A stretch of 16,624 bases of DNA from an uncultured Eubacteriales bacterium (GCA_900556935.1 USQL01000050.1:1-16624); one strand, 5' to 3'; counted from the first letter of the stretch, positions 6,379 to 14,270 are shown. Program-made: numbers and translations. Notes: generated from the letters alone by a model not told the origin.

Positions 6379-8412
6379 TTATACGGTTCTTGCCCACTCG
6401 GTCACCAGGACACCGGGCACCATCCAGATGAGCTGGTACATCAGCACATGGGTGGGGGTTAAAAGCTCGGTGCTTCCCTGGAAGGCCAGGGCGAACATGA
6501 TCACCATACCCACAATGCCGCCAAGCATATGAATCAGCATGCCCAGCCTGCAGGCGGTAAACAGGGCGTTGGCACCGGTGATGGGGTAAACCGCCCCAAC
6601 CAGCTCGTCTCTGGTTGCCAGGGCCAGGGGAATGTCTTCGGCGCTGGGCTTCCTGGCGGACAGGGCCTGTCTGGTATCCCGGTCCGGGAAGAGGAATCTT
6701 CTGGTATTGATGGAGAATTTGTTGTGCAGGAATTCGCTGGTTAACATAAAGTCCTCGGTCAGCATGACGGGCTGGACCTTGCGATAGCCGTTGAGGGAGG
6801 TGAGGCCGGCGGAGGAGGAGCGCATCTTTGCATAGGAGATGGCGACCACCGCACACAGCTCCCCGTCGATGGCCATATACACTGCCTGGGACACGGTAGT
6901 GCCCTGGGGGATGTATACATCCATGCTCTGCAGGAATTCCAGATTGCCCAGCAGCACGGCTTCGCCCCGGATGACACCGCCCACGCCGCCGACACCGTAG
7001 TCCCGAAATTCGGTGACGGGATACTCGCTGCCGCCCCGGTTTTTCAGCATGTTGCGGAACAGGGGCACGAGACCGCCGCCTGCGGTGGAAATCAGGGAGG
7101 AGGCATAGGACAGAATCTGCTCCGGCTCCCGGCTGCCGTAAAACTTCACACCGTTGAGCTTGGTGGAGCCCATGGGGAACAGGTCGTCATCCGTGATGGG
7201 GAAGCAGGCCTTGCCCCGGAACTTGGCAACCCCCTGCCAGCCACAGAGAACGGATCCGACCATGTGCAGCCGGTGCTCCAGAATGCAGGCGGGCCGGGTG
7301 AGGGTGATAAAGAAGCTGGCGGGAACCGCTGCCATCAGGGCGACGGACAATACCTGGAAGGCCATGCTCAGGGAGTATTTGGTCCCTGCCAGAACCGCCA
7401 GGCCAATGCAGACCAAAAGGCTCAGCAGGCAGTAGAAGCCCTGGAACTTTTCGGGTCCGGTGGGCTTTTGATAGTTCTCCGTAAAGGCATCTACATCTCC
7501 GGGGCCCCGGAGAAGGACGGATTTGCCGTCTAAATAGTCCGATTCCTTGACAATGGCGTTCAGGTGGTTGGCCTTCCGCAGGGTGTCCATCTGATAGGTC
7601 TCTGTGGTGCGTCGGTGATACCGGGAAAACAGGGCAAAGGTCATTTGCAGCGCAAACCCGGAACAGCAGGGCACCCGCAGCTCCTGGAAGCAGAAGAACG
7701 CGTCCACGCAGCAGGCGGCCAGCGTAAAGGTCAGCAGGGTGCTGATGGTAAACCGGCCATGGAGCAGGTCACTCAGCCCGTCCAGCAGCTGGTAGCTGCC
7801 CAGCAGGGCGGACACCAGCATGGAAAGCACCTGGGTAAAAATCACAAACCGCAGCCGGTTTTCCGGAATCATTCCCATGGAGAACATGGTGGTAGAGCCC
7901 ACGCAGTAGGCGACCACCAGAAGATTCAGCACAATGGCAATCTGGAGCTTAAAAACCCCCTGGTCCGACAGCTCGTAATACCGTTTTTCGGGTCCGGCGA
8001 TGATTTTCCGCCGCAGCTCCCGCAGGCCGACGTGCAGGGGAATGGGCTCCTTCTGTGCTTCCTGGGGAGGCTCAGCAGGGGTGTCCGCCCCAAAACGGAT
8101 GGTGTCCTGGGAGGCACTCTCCGCCGGGGGCGCTTCCTTGGGCTCCTCCGGCAGGTCAAAAACCTGGGTCTCGGAAAGGCTGGGCTTCTCCAAAACCGCG
8201 TCGTCACTGTCCAGGTCCCCTAAGAGGGCGGAGAGCTCCTTTGCAAAGGCATCGTCGTCCTCGGGGGGAAGCGGTGGGGCTTCTTCCTCCGGGGGATTCG
8301 GTTCCACGGGCGCTTCCTCCGCGTCAGCGGGGGCCGGTTCGTCGTGGAATTCGTTCAGAATAGAGTCCAGGTCAAATTCCTGGGTCTCGTCAAGATTTTC
8401 TTGGTTGTCCAT
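6379..8412 (-). CDS. Pseudo-P-type ATPase: polytopic membrane protein with decayed P-type ATPase core and acidic N-terminal tail
   Basis: A 677-residue protein. Residues 1-125 are a Pro/Glu/Asp-rich, probably disordered tail with three [D/E]-T-x-x-F motifs (T10, T82, T104). About eight hydrophobic helices follow: six between 150 and 372 and two at about 620-645 and 650-672, the order of a P1-type ATPase. The soluble part between matches P-type ATPase layout but lacks catalytic residues. After helix six (VPASFFITLTRP, where metal pumps have CPC), the FDKTGTLTEG position reads ITDDDLFPMG (406-415), so the phosphorylated Asp is Thr407. The N-domain-like DYGVGGVGGV...GEAVLLGNLEF (471-493) and AIDGELCAVVAI (514-525) are recognisable. 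TGDN reads MLTED (550-554), no GDGxND is found, and the actuator domain is very short without TGE. It probably does not pump; sensor or scaffold is speculation. RBS GGAGG; 17 bases after rlmB, same operon. Confidence 0.8.
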   Translation of the reverse strand: MDNQENLDETQEFDLDSILNEFHDEPAPADAEEAPVEPNPPEEEAPPLPPEDDDAFAKELSALLGDLDSDDAVLEKPSLSETQVFDLPEEPKEAPPAESASQDTIRFGADTPAEPPQEAQKEPIPLHVGLRELRRKIIAGPEKRYYELSDQGVFKLQIAIVLNLLVVAYCVGSTTMFSMGMIPENRLRFVIFTQVLSMLVSALLGSYQLLDGLSDLLHGRFTISTLLTFTLAACCVDAFFCFQELRVPCCSGFALQMTFALFSRYHRRTTETYQMDTLRKANHLNAIVKESDYLDGKSVLLRGPGDVDAFTENYQKPTGPEKFQGFYCLLSLLVCIGLAVLAGTKYSLSMAFQVLSVALMAAVPASFFITLTRPACILEHRLHMVGSVLCGWQGVAKFRGKACFPITDDDLFPMGSTKLNGVKFYGSREPEQILSYASSLISTAGGGLVPLFRNMLKNRGGSEYPVTEFRDYGVGGVGGVIRGEAVLLGNLEFLQSMDVYIPQGTTVSQAVYMAIDGELCAVVAISYAKMRSSSAGLTSLNGYRKVQPVMLTEDFMLTSEFLHNKFSINTRRFLFPDRDTRQALSARKPSAEDIPLALATRDELVGAVYPITGANALFTACRLGMLIHMLGGIVGMVIMFALAFQGSTELLTPTHVLMYQLIWMVPGVLVTEWARTV

Positions 8413-8429
8413 ATGATACCTCCGCAGGG

Positions 8430-9245
8430 TTATCCAAGACGCTGGCGCACCGCCTCATACAGCAGAATCGAGGCAGCGGCAGAGGCGTTGAGGGAGCTGA
8501 TTTTTCCGGCCATGGGGATGGAAACCGTTACATCACAGTTTTTGCGCACCAAAAGGCTCATGCCCACGCCCTCGTTGCCGATGACAATGGCGGCGGGACC
8601 CTTCAGGTCCGCCTGATACATGGGGATGGAGCCCTCCGCGGCGGTGCCGAAAATCCACACGCCCTTGTCCTTCAGCTCCTGCATGGCGGCGCTGATATTG
8701 GTAACTCTGGCCACCTTCATGTATTCCATAGCGCCCGCCGAGGCCTTGGCCACGGTGGCGGTGAGGCCTACACTGCGGCGCTTGGGAATAATGACCCCGT
8801 GGGCACCGGCACACTCGGCAGAGCGGAGAATGGCACCTAAGTTGTGGGGGTCGGACAGCTCGTCGCAGATGACGATTAGGGGATTTTCCCCACGGGCCGC
8901 GGCCTCGGCCAGAATATCGTCAATGGAATAGTAGGCGTGGGCGGCGGCCAGGGCAATGACACCCTGGTGGGAGCGGGTGAAGGACATGGCATCCAGCTTC
9001 CGGCGGTCTACAGGGACCACAACGGCACCGGCCTCCTTGGCCTGGGCGGCCAGGCGCTGCAGGCTCTTGTCCGTATCGCCGGAGGCGATAAAGAGCTTAT
9101 CGATGGTGCGGCCGCTTTTCAGGGCCTCCGAGATCGCGTTCCGGCCCTCCAGCTGACCCTCGGTCTCCTCCTGAGGTGCCGGTTCCTCCCGGCCCCGCTC
9201 TGCCCCCCGGGGGCGGCGGAAGCGCTCGTTCTTTTTATCGTACAT
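8430..9245 (-). CDS. rlmB: 23S rRNA (guanosine-2'-O)-methyltransferase RlmB (SpoU/TrmH family)
   Basis: A 271-residue SPOUT methyltransferase that transfers a methyl group from S-adenosylmethionine to the 2'-oxygen of a conserved guanosine in 23S rRNA (G2251 in E. coli numbering). After a charged 30-residue lead comes the substrate-binding domain (LEGRNAISEALKSGRTIDKLFIA, about 32-105) and the catalytic knot domain. The three SpoU motifs are intact: motif 1 DPHNLGAILRSAE (132-144, with the catalytic Arg141), motif 2 VIGNEGVG (Asn224, Glu225) and motif 3 IPMAGKISSLNASAA (Ser251, Asn253). I set the start at the ATG ending at 9245 because GGAG precedes it at 8-9 bases; upstream in-frame ATGs at 9275 and 9254 lack a good ribosome site. 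The gene is divergent from ftsH and is followed by the pseudo-P-type ATPase gene. Cytoplasmic. The exact guanosine is inferred from family; another TrmH-family rRNA target is possible. Confidence 0.94.
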   Translation of the reverse strand: MYDKKNERFRRPRGAERGREEPAPQEETEGQLEGRNAISEALKSGRTIDKLFIASGDTDKSLQRLAAQAKEAGAVVVPVDRRKLDAMSFTRSHQGVIALAAAHAYYSIDDILAEAAARGENPLIVICDELSDPHNLGAILRSAECAGAHGVIIPKRRSVGLTATVAKASAGAMEYMKVARVTNISAAMQELKDKGVWIFGTAAEGSIPMYQADLKGPAAIVIGNEGVGMSLLVRKNCDVTVSIPMAGKISSLNASAAASILLYEAVRQRLG

Positions 9246-9285
9246 AGGAATCATCTCCAGTTTGCAATTACACATAGTTTTCAGT

Positions 9286-9314
9286 ATTATATCAGATTTT
9301 CCGCCGTTTCACAA
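9286..9314 (-). promoter_or_regulatory. Sigma-A promoter of the rlmB operon
   Basis: Read on the minus strand: TTGTGA (9314-9309), a 17-base spacer and TATAAT (9291-9286), with TGA directly before the -10 giving an extended -10 element. The start near 9279 leaves a leader of about 35 bases before rlmB. Confidence 0.75.
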
Positions 9315-9386
9315 CTCTTATTTTTGAGAAATTCCGAAGGAAGCCGGGTATTCACAGAAAATTTACCGCAAACCGGGAATCATTCA

Positions 9387-9415
9387 TTGCCAGCGGTGCA
9401 AAAATGTGATATGAT
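9387..9415 (+). promoter_or_regulatory. Sigma-A promoter of ftsH with extended -10
   Basis: TTGCCA (9387-9392), a 17-base spacer and TATGAT (9410-9415) with TGA just upstream form an extended -10 promoter. The start near 9422 gives a short leader of about 28 bases that holds the GAGGAGG ribosome site (9433-9439). The rlmB and ftsH promoters are back to back with about 72 bases between their -35 boxes, room for shared control, but I see no clear operator. Confidence 0.75.
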
Positions 9416-9449
9416 ACCAGGTAAATAAGCCTGAGGAGGCATTAGATAT

Positions 9450-11357
9450 ATGAGTTATGAACAAAAAGACGGGCCGAACGAAAAGAAGCCCGGCGGGGAC
9501 AAGCCCAAGGGCGGCTTTTGGACCCCGCTGATTATTGCGCTGGCCCTGGTATTGCTGTTTGGCTGGATTTACAATCTGGTTTCGGACAGCCAGTACACCC
9601 AGACCACCTATTCCGATTTCTATACCGCTATGGAGCAGCACCAGCTGGCCGAGGTTCAGCGCCGGGGCAGCCGGGTCTACTACCTGACCAAGGAGGAGGC
9701 GGCAAAGCCCGCGTCCCAGCAGAGAGCCTGCTATACCGGTATGCCCAGCGGCGACTGGTTGACGGTATATAACGAGCTGGTGGAGCAGGGCGTTGTGTCG
9801 GATTGGCAGATTCAGGAAGACAATTCCATGATTCTGATGATTCTGTACTATGGCATCACCTTTGCCATCCTGTTCCTGTTCATGCGCACCCTTTCCAAGC
9901 GCATGGGTGGCGACGGCATGATGGGCGGCTTCGGCAAGAGCAAGGCCAAGGTCTATATGGAAAAGCAGACCGGCGTGACCTTCAAGGATGTGGCCGGTCA
10001 GGACGAGGCGAAGGAATCCCTGAAGGAGATTATCGATTTCCTCCACAATCCCCAGAAGTATGCCGAAATCGGTGCGCGGCTACCCAAGGGCGCACTTTTG
10101 GTGGGCTCTCCCGGCACCGGCAAGACATTGCTTGCCAAGGCAGTGGCCGGAGAGGCGGATGTGCCCTTCTTCTCCATTTCCGGCTCTGATTTTGTGGAGA
10201 TGTTTGTGGGCATGGGTGCCAGCCGGGTCCGGGACCTGTTCCAGCAGGCTGCCAAGGTGGCCCCCTGCATTATTTTCATCGATGAGATTGACGCTGTGGG
10301 CCGGGCCCGTGACAATCGCTACGGCAACAACTCCGAGCAGGAGCAGACCCTGAACCAGCTGCTCAGCGAGATTGACGGCTTCGAGCCCTCCAAGGGCATC
10401 GTGTGTCTGGCGGCCACCAACCGCCCGGAGATTCTGGATAAGGCGCTGCTCCGCCCCGGCCGGTTTGACCGCCGGATTATTGTAGACCGGCCCAATTATC
10501 AGGGCAGACTGGATACCCTTAAGGTCCATACCCGGAAGATTAAGCTTGCCGAGGATGTGGACCTGAAGAAGATTGCCCAGGCCACCGCCGGTGCCGTGGG
10601 CGCGGACCTGGCAAACCTGGTCAACGAGGCCGCTCTGCGGGCCGTCCGCATGGGCCGGAAGGCCGTGAACCAGGAGGATTTGATGGTCTCCTTCGAGACG
10701 GTCATCGCCGGTTCCGAGAAGAAGAACACCGTGCTCACCGAGACGGAAAAGCGGCTGGTTGCCTATCATGAGGTGGGCCATGCCCTGGTGTCCGCCCTGG
10801 AAAAGCACGCCCAGCCCGTCTCCAAAATCACCATTGTGCCCCACACCTCCGGTGCTTTGGGCTACACCATGTACCTGCCGGAGGAGGAGAAATTCCTCTC
10901 CACCCGGGAGGAGCTGGAGGTGGAGCTCAAGAGCCTGGTAGGTGGCCGGGCGGCGGAGCAGCTGGTATTCGGCGCTCAGACCACCGGTGCCGCCAACGAC
11001 CTGCAGCGGGCTACCTCCTTGGCCCGGAACATGGTCAGCCAGTACGGCATGAGCAAGGAGCTGGGGCTGATGACCACCGCCTCCGTACAGAACACCTATC
11101 TGGACGGCCAGGCCTATATGGATTGCTCCCAGGATACGGCGGCCCAGGTGGACCGGGAGGTCCAGAAGCTGCTGGACGGTGCCTTTGCCGATGCTACCCG
11201 CATTTTGAAGGAGAACCGGGGGCTGCTGGATGAGATTTCCGAGTACCTGCTGGTGAAGGAGACCATCACCGGCGAGGAGCTGATGGCCTATGTAAAGGCG
11301 GCCCAGGAGCCGGAAAAAGCGCAGGAAGAAAAAACGGAAGCGGAAGAAAACCCGTAA
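9450..11357 (+). CDS. ftsH: ATP-dependent zinc metalloprotease FtsH
   Basis: A 635-residue membrane-bound AAA+ protease that forms hexamers and degrades misplaced membrane proteins and short-lived regulators. Two helices (about 24-44 and 130-147) bracket a short extracytoplasmic domain. The AAA module has Walker A GSPGTGKT (219-226), Walker B with Asp278-Glu279 (IIFIDEID) and the second region of homology ending in LLRPGRFDRR. The protease domain has the zinc site HEVGH (440-444) and the distant acidic ligand Asp517 in GAANDLQRAT. The charged tail is typical. Two details differ from the usual form: the Walker A second residue is Ser where most have Pro, and the zinc motif has Val where most have Ala (HEAGH). 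Neither removes a catalytic residue, so it should be active. Start by GAGGAGG ten bases before ATG. It is divergent from rlmB and shares a transcript with the surface protein gene 20 bases downstream. Confidence 0.97.
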   Translation: MSYEQKDGPNEKKPGGDKPKGGFWTPLIIALALVLLFGWIYNLVSDSQYTQTTYSDFYTAMEQHQLAEVQRRGSRVYYLTKEEAAKPASQQRACYTGMPSGDWLTVYNELVEQGVVSDWQIQEDNSMILMILYYGITFAILFLFMRTLSKRMGGDGMMGGFGKSKAKVYMEKQTGVTFKDVAGQDEAKESLKEIIDFLHNPQKYAEIGARLPKGALLVGSPGTGKTLLAKAVAGEADVPFFSISGSDFVEMFVGMGASRVRDLFQQAAKVAPCIIFIDEIDAVGRARDNRYGNNSEQEQTLNQLLSEIDGFEPSKGIVCLAATNRPEILDKALLRPGRFDRRIIVDRPNYQGRLDTLKVHTRKIKLAEDVDLKKIAQATAGAVGADLANLVNEAALRAVRMGRKAVNQEDLMVSFETVIAGSEKKNTVLTETEKRLVAYHEVGHALVSALEKHAQPVSKITIVPHTSGALGYTMYLPEEEKFLSTREELEVELKSLVGGRAAEQLVFGAQTTGAANDLQRATSLARNMVSQYGMSKELGLMTTASVQNTYLDGQAYMDCSQDTAAQVDREVQKLLDGAFADATRILKENRGLLDEISEYLLVKETITGEELMAYVKAAQEPEKAQEEKTEAEENP

Positions 11358-11377
11358 AAGAAAGCCGGGAGAGATAG

Positions 11378-13048
11378 ATGAGAACATTCAGAGTGATTTT
11401 GTCCATGGTCCTGTGCCTGACGGCGCTGCTGCTGCCCGTGGCGGGGGCCGCAGCGGAGGATACGAATTTCGGCTGGTCCCTGGAGGAGGGGGTGCTGTGC
11501 ATCACCGGCCAGGGAGAGATGGATTTTGCTCGGCCATTCCCCTGGGAGGACCGCCGGGAAGAAATCACCGCCCTGAAGGTCAGCGAGGGTGTCACCTCCA
11601 TTCAGGCTTCTGCCCTGAAGGATTGTACCGCGCTCCAGTCTGTGACGCTGCCCAAGGGCCTGCTGTATATCCACGACAGCGCCTTTGAAAACTGCTCCGC
11701 CCTCTATTGGGTAACCCTGCCGGAGGGCATGATTGGCATCGGGGCAAAGGCCTTCGCCGGATGTACGGGAATCAACAGCGTGTTCCTGCCAGGGAGCATT
11801 GCCTGGGTGGGGGACGGCGCGTTTGAGCAGAATGTTCTCATCAACTGCACAGCCGGAACCGGCGCGCAGGACTACATAACCGCCAATGGGGGCCGCTTCC
11901 ACCAGATTGACAGCCGGAAGCTCCAAAACGGAGAGGGCTCCTGGTCCGGCGGCACCTGGAACCTCACCGGCGGTGTCCTGACCGTTACGGGCACCGGTGC
12001 GGTGACCCTTGCGGATGGGGAGCTGTATTACCCCTGGGATGCCCTGCGGGGAGATATTACGGATGTTGTGCTGGAGGAGGGCATTACGGAAGTAGGCCCC
12101 GGTGCCTTCACCCTGTGCCGGAAGCTGGCAAGCGTTACCTTCCCCGCAAGTATTGAAAAGATTGATACCGATGCCCTGGACAAAGCCCAGCAGATTCTGG
12201 GCTTTGCGGATACCCCGGCGGAGACCTTCGCCGCGGAAAAGGAAATCGGCTTTACGGCGCTGTCCGCTGCACAGGAGGAGACCGCCGCGGAGACATCCCA
12301 GGAGACACTGCCTGAGGAGCCGACAGAGGAGACCGCCGTGGCCACCGAGCAGCCGGAGGCGACGGAGCCTGCGGAAGAAACCACCGCCGCGGAAACCACC
12401 GAGCCCTCCACGGAGGAGCCGGTGGAGAAGCCCACAGAGGCGGCGGAAGCGCCCGAGACGGAGGAAACCGTACCGGTGCTCACGGTTGCCTCCGCGTCTG
12501 CCCAGCCCGGGCAGACAGTGAAGCTCGCTGTGACGCTGACGGACAACCCCGGCCTATGCGGCCTGAACTTCCAGATTGACTACGACAAGACGCTTCTGAC
12601 CCTGGAGGACTTTGACTGTACCTCCGATGCCTTTGCCCTGGGAGACTGGACCGTGGGCATCGGGGAAGGGGAGCGGGCCCTGTGGATTCAGCCGGACGAG
12701 ACCCGGGAAAACGGGGAGGTCCTGACCCTGATCTTTACCATTGCCCAGAATGCGCCCCAGGGAGAAATCCCCGTGCGCCTGACGAAGCTTGCCGGTGTCA
12801 ACGCCCAGGCGGAGACGGTCCCGCTTACCTGCCGGGAGGGCACAGTTCAGGTAACCGTTGGCATCCCCGGGGATATCAACGGCGACGGTCGGGTGACCAG
12901 CGCGGACCTGCTGCGTCTGCGGCGGTATCTTGCTGGTCAGAGTGTCCCGGTGGAGACCGGAAATGCCGACCTGAATGCCGACGGAAAAGTGGATTTGACG
13001 GATGTAATGCTGCTGCAGAAGCTGCTCATCGGTGGACAGACGGAATAG
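11378..13048 (+). CDS. Secreted leucine-rich-repeat protein with cohesin and dockerin domains
   Basis: A 556-residue exported protein. A signal peptide (about 1-25, ending AGAAA) is followed by BspA-type leucine-rich repeats in two blocks: about 28-170 (VTSIQASALKDCTALQSVTLP, IGIGAKAFAGC) and about 187-275 (GGVLTVTGTGAVTL, ITEVGPGAFTLCRKLASVTFP). A long Thr/Glu/Pro linker (about 285-364) leads to a cohesin-like beta domain (about 365-493; the ALTVxSASAxPGQTVKLxVxL type opening and GLNFQIDYDKTLL). A type I dockerin closes it, with two calcium loops: D499/N501/D503/T507/D510 and D531/N533/D535/D539/D542. Dockerins bind cohesins, the pairing used in cellulosomes and related surface assemblies, so this protein could both anchor to and receive partners. 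No enzyme domain or sortase motif is present. The start follows GGGAGAG. It is downstream of ftsH on the same strand with no own promoter visible. Binding partner unknown. Confidence 0.9.
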   Translation: MRTFRVILSMVLCLTALLLPVAGAAAEDTNFGWSLEEGVLCITGQGEMDFARPFPWEDRREEITALKVSEGVTSIQASALKDCTALQSVTLPKGLLYIHDSAFENCSALYWVTLPEGMIGIGAKAFAGCTGINSVFLPGSIAWVGDGAFEQNVLINCTAGTGAQDYITANGGRFHQIDSRKLQNGEGSWSGGTWNLTGGVLTVTGTGAVTLADGELYYPWDALRGDITDVVLEEGITEVGPGAFTLCRKLASVTFPASIEKIDTDALDKAQQILGFADTPAETFAAEKEIGFTALSAAQEETAAETSQETLPEEPTEETAVATEQPEATEPAEETTAAETTEPSTEEPVEKPTEAAEAPETEETVPVLTVASASAQPGQTVKLAVTLTDNPGLCGLNFQIDYDKTLLTLEDFDCTSDAFALGDWTVGIGEGERALWIQPDETRENGEVLTLIFTIAQNAPQGEIPVRLTKLAGVNAQAETVPLTCREGTVQVTVGIPGDINGDGRVTSADLLRLRRYLAGQSVPVETGNADLNADGKVDLTDVMLLQKLLIGGQTE

Positions 13049-13055
13049 AAAACGA

Positions 13056-13104
13056 AAAAGACAGGCATCCCGCAAAGAAAGATTTGCGGGATGCCTGTTC
13101 TTTA
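13056..13104. terminator. Bidirectional terminator, 16-bp perfect stem
   Basis: ACAGGCATCCCGCAAA (13061-13076) and TTTGCGGGATGCCTGT (13083-13098) pair perfectly around a 6-base loop. TTCTTT follows on the plus strand and GAAAAAG precedes it, giving CTTTTTC on the minus strand. It ends the ftsH-surface protein transcript from the left and the xpaC-telA transcript from the right. Confidence 0.88.
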
Positions 13105-13115
13105 CTCTATGGGTG

Positions 13116-14258
13116 TTATTTTCCGGTCCGAATTTGCAGCAGCTTGTTTTTCAGGTCTTCCTCCATCTTGGCCATTTCTGCCTCCGCGGCCTGGCGCTGG
13201 GCGCGGCCGTCGGCCTGAATCTTCATCACGTCGTCCAGGGTCTGAATCAGGTCGGCGTTGGTCTTTTTCAGGGTTTCAATGTCCACAATCCCCCGTTCCG
13301 CCTCCTTGGCGGTCTCTACGGAGGCCATGTGCAGCTTTTCGGCGTTGGCCTTCAGCAGGGCATTGGTAACATCGTTGACCTGACGCTGGGCCTGGGCGGC
13401 CTCAGTAGAGTGGGCAATGCCCAGGGCCAGGACCATCTGATTTTTCCACAGAGGGATGGTATTGACCAGGGTGGTCTGAATTTTTTCCACCATCACGGTG
13501 TCGTTGTTCTGAATCATGCGGATCTGAGGGGCGGTCTGGATGGAGATGGTGCGGGTCAGCTCCAAATCGTAGATTTTCTTTTCAAACCGGTTGCACTTCT
13601 CCGCCAGGTCCCGGGCAGCCTGGGCATCCTCGGCAAGGCCGGTCTGCTGGGCGGTCTGTTCCAGCTGCCTGAGCTTTCCCTCACGGACCTCCTGGAGCTT
13701 CTGCTTGCCCGCCAGAATATACATGGTCAGCTCTTTAAAGTAGGCCAGATTCTGCTCGTACATCTTGTCCAGCACCGCGGAATCCTTCAAAAGCCGGACC
13801 TGGTGCTGCTGCAGGGCATCGCTGATTTTTTCGACGTTTCCATCGGCCTTGTCATAGCGGGCCTTCATCAGCTCCAGCTTGTCGGTCTGCTTTTTGAAAA
13901 AGCCCAGAAAGCCCTTCTGCTCCTCTTTGTCGAAGTTTTTCAGCTCTCCAACCACATTGACAATTAAATCCCCCACCTCGCCCAAATCCTGGGTACGGAC
14001 GTTGACCAGAGCGGCATCGGAAAAATCCGCCATCTTCTTCTGGGCGGCAGCGCCGTATTGGAGAATCTGGTTGGTGTTTTCCAGGTCGATTTTGGCGGCG
14101 AAATCCGCAACCATCTTCTCCTCCTGGGGGGTCAGCACCGGCTGGGGGATGGCGGCCTCCGCGGGGGCGGTCTCCTCCTTGACGGCGGGCGCGGGTTTTT
14201 CGTCCAGCTCAGGCTCCAAGGTCAGGCTGGGGACCAGGTTTTCAAATTCGTTTTCCAT
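13116..14258 (-). CDS. telA: Toxic anion resistance protein TelA family
   Basis: A 380-residue, mostly alpha-helical cytoplasmic protein of the TelA family (PF05816). A Pro/Glu/Ala-rich lead of about 40 residues precedes the domain. The best family signature is TTLVNTIPLWKNQMVLALG (about 262-280); the region around 95-125 (NVVGELKNFDKEEQKGFLGFFKK) is also typical. TelA was named from the plasmid kilA/telA tellurite-resistance locus, but chromosomal copies in Firmicutes are linked to envelope and antimicrobial-peptide stress rather than proven anion chemistry (family knowledge). It starts 12 bases after xpaC, with AAGGAG at 6-base spacing, so the two are cotranscribed, the same pairing as xpaC-yaaN in Bacillus subtilis. 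The 3' end is a strong shared terminator. Biochemical role is not known. Confidence 0.93.
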   Translation of the reverse strand: MENEFENLVPSLTLEPELDEKPAPAVKEETAPAEAAIPQPVLTPQEEKMVADFAAKIDLENTNQILQYGAAAQKKMADFSDAALVNVRTQDLGEVGDLIVNVVGELKNFDKEEQKGFLGFFKKQTDKLELMKARYDKADGNVEKISDALQQHQVRLLKDSAVLDKMYEQNLAYFKELTMYILAGKQKLQEVREGKLRQLEQTAQQTGLAEDAQAARDLAEKCNRFEKKIYDLELTRTISIQTAPQIRMIQNNDTVMVEKIQTTLVNTIPLWKNQMVLALGIAHSTEAAQAQRQVNDVTNALLKANAEKLHMASVETAKEAERGIVDIETLKKTNADLIQTLDDVMKIQADGRAQRQAAEAEMAKMEEDLKNKLLQIRTGK

Positions 14259-14270
14259 GGCGTTCTCCTT

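Noticed and set aside
10080..11387. A 435-codon open frame antisense to ftsH
   Set aside because: Shadow of a GC-rich conserved gene; low-complexity Leu/Gly/His composition and no start signal.
12280..12465. Possible tandem DNA repeat in the Thr/Glu/Pro linker
   Set aside because: Codons for Glu, Thr, Ala and Pro recur but no fixed repeat unit or period can be defined; it is a composition-biased linker.
12028..12546. Ser/Val-rich antisense frame opposite the TE-rich linker
   Set aside because: Low complexity caused by the repeated GAG/ACC codons of the linker.
13032..13967. Plus-strand open frame of 311 codons opposite telA
   Set aside because: Begins inside the surface protein's last codons and runs through the terminator; repetitive GLN/QGV composition typical of a reversed helical protein.
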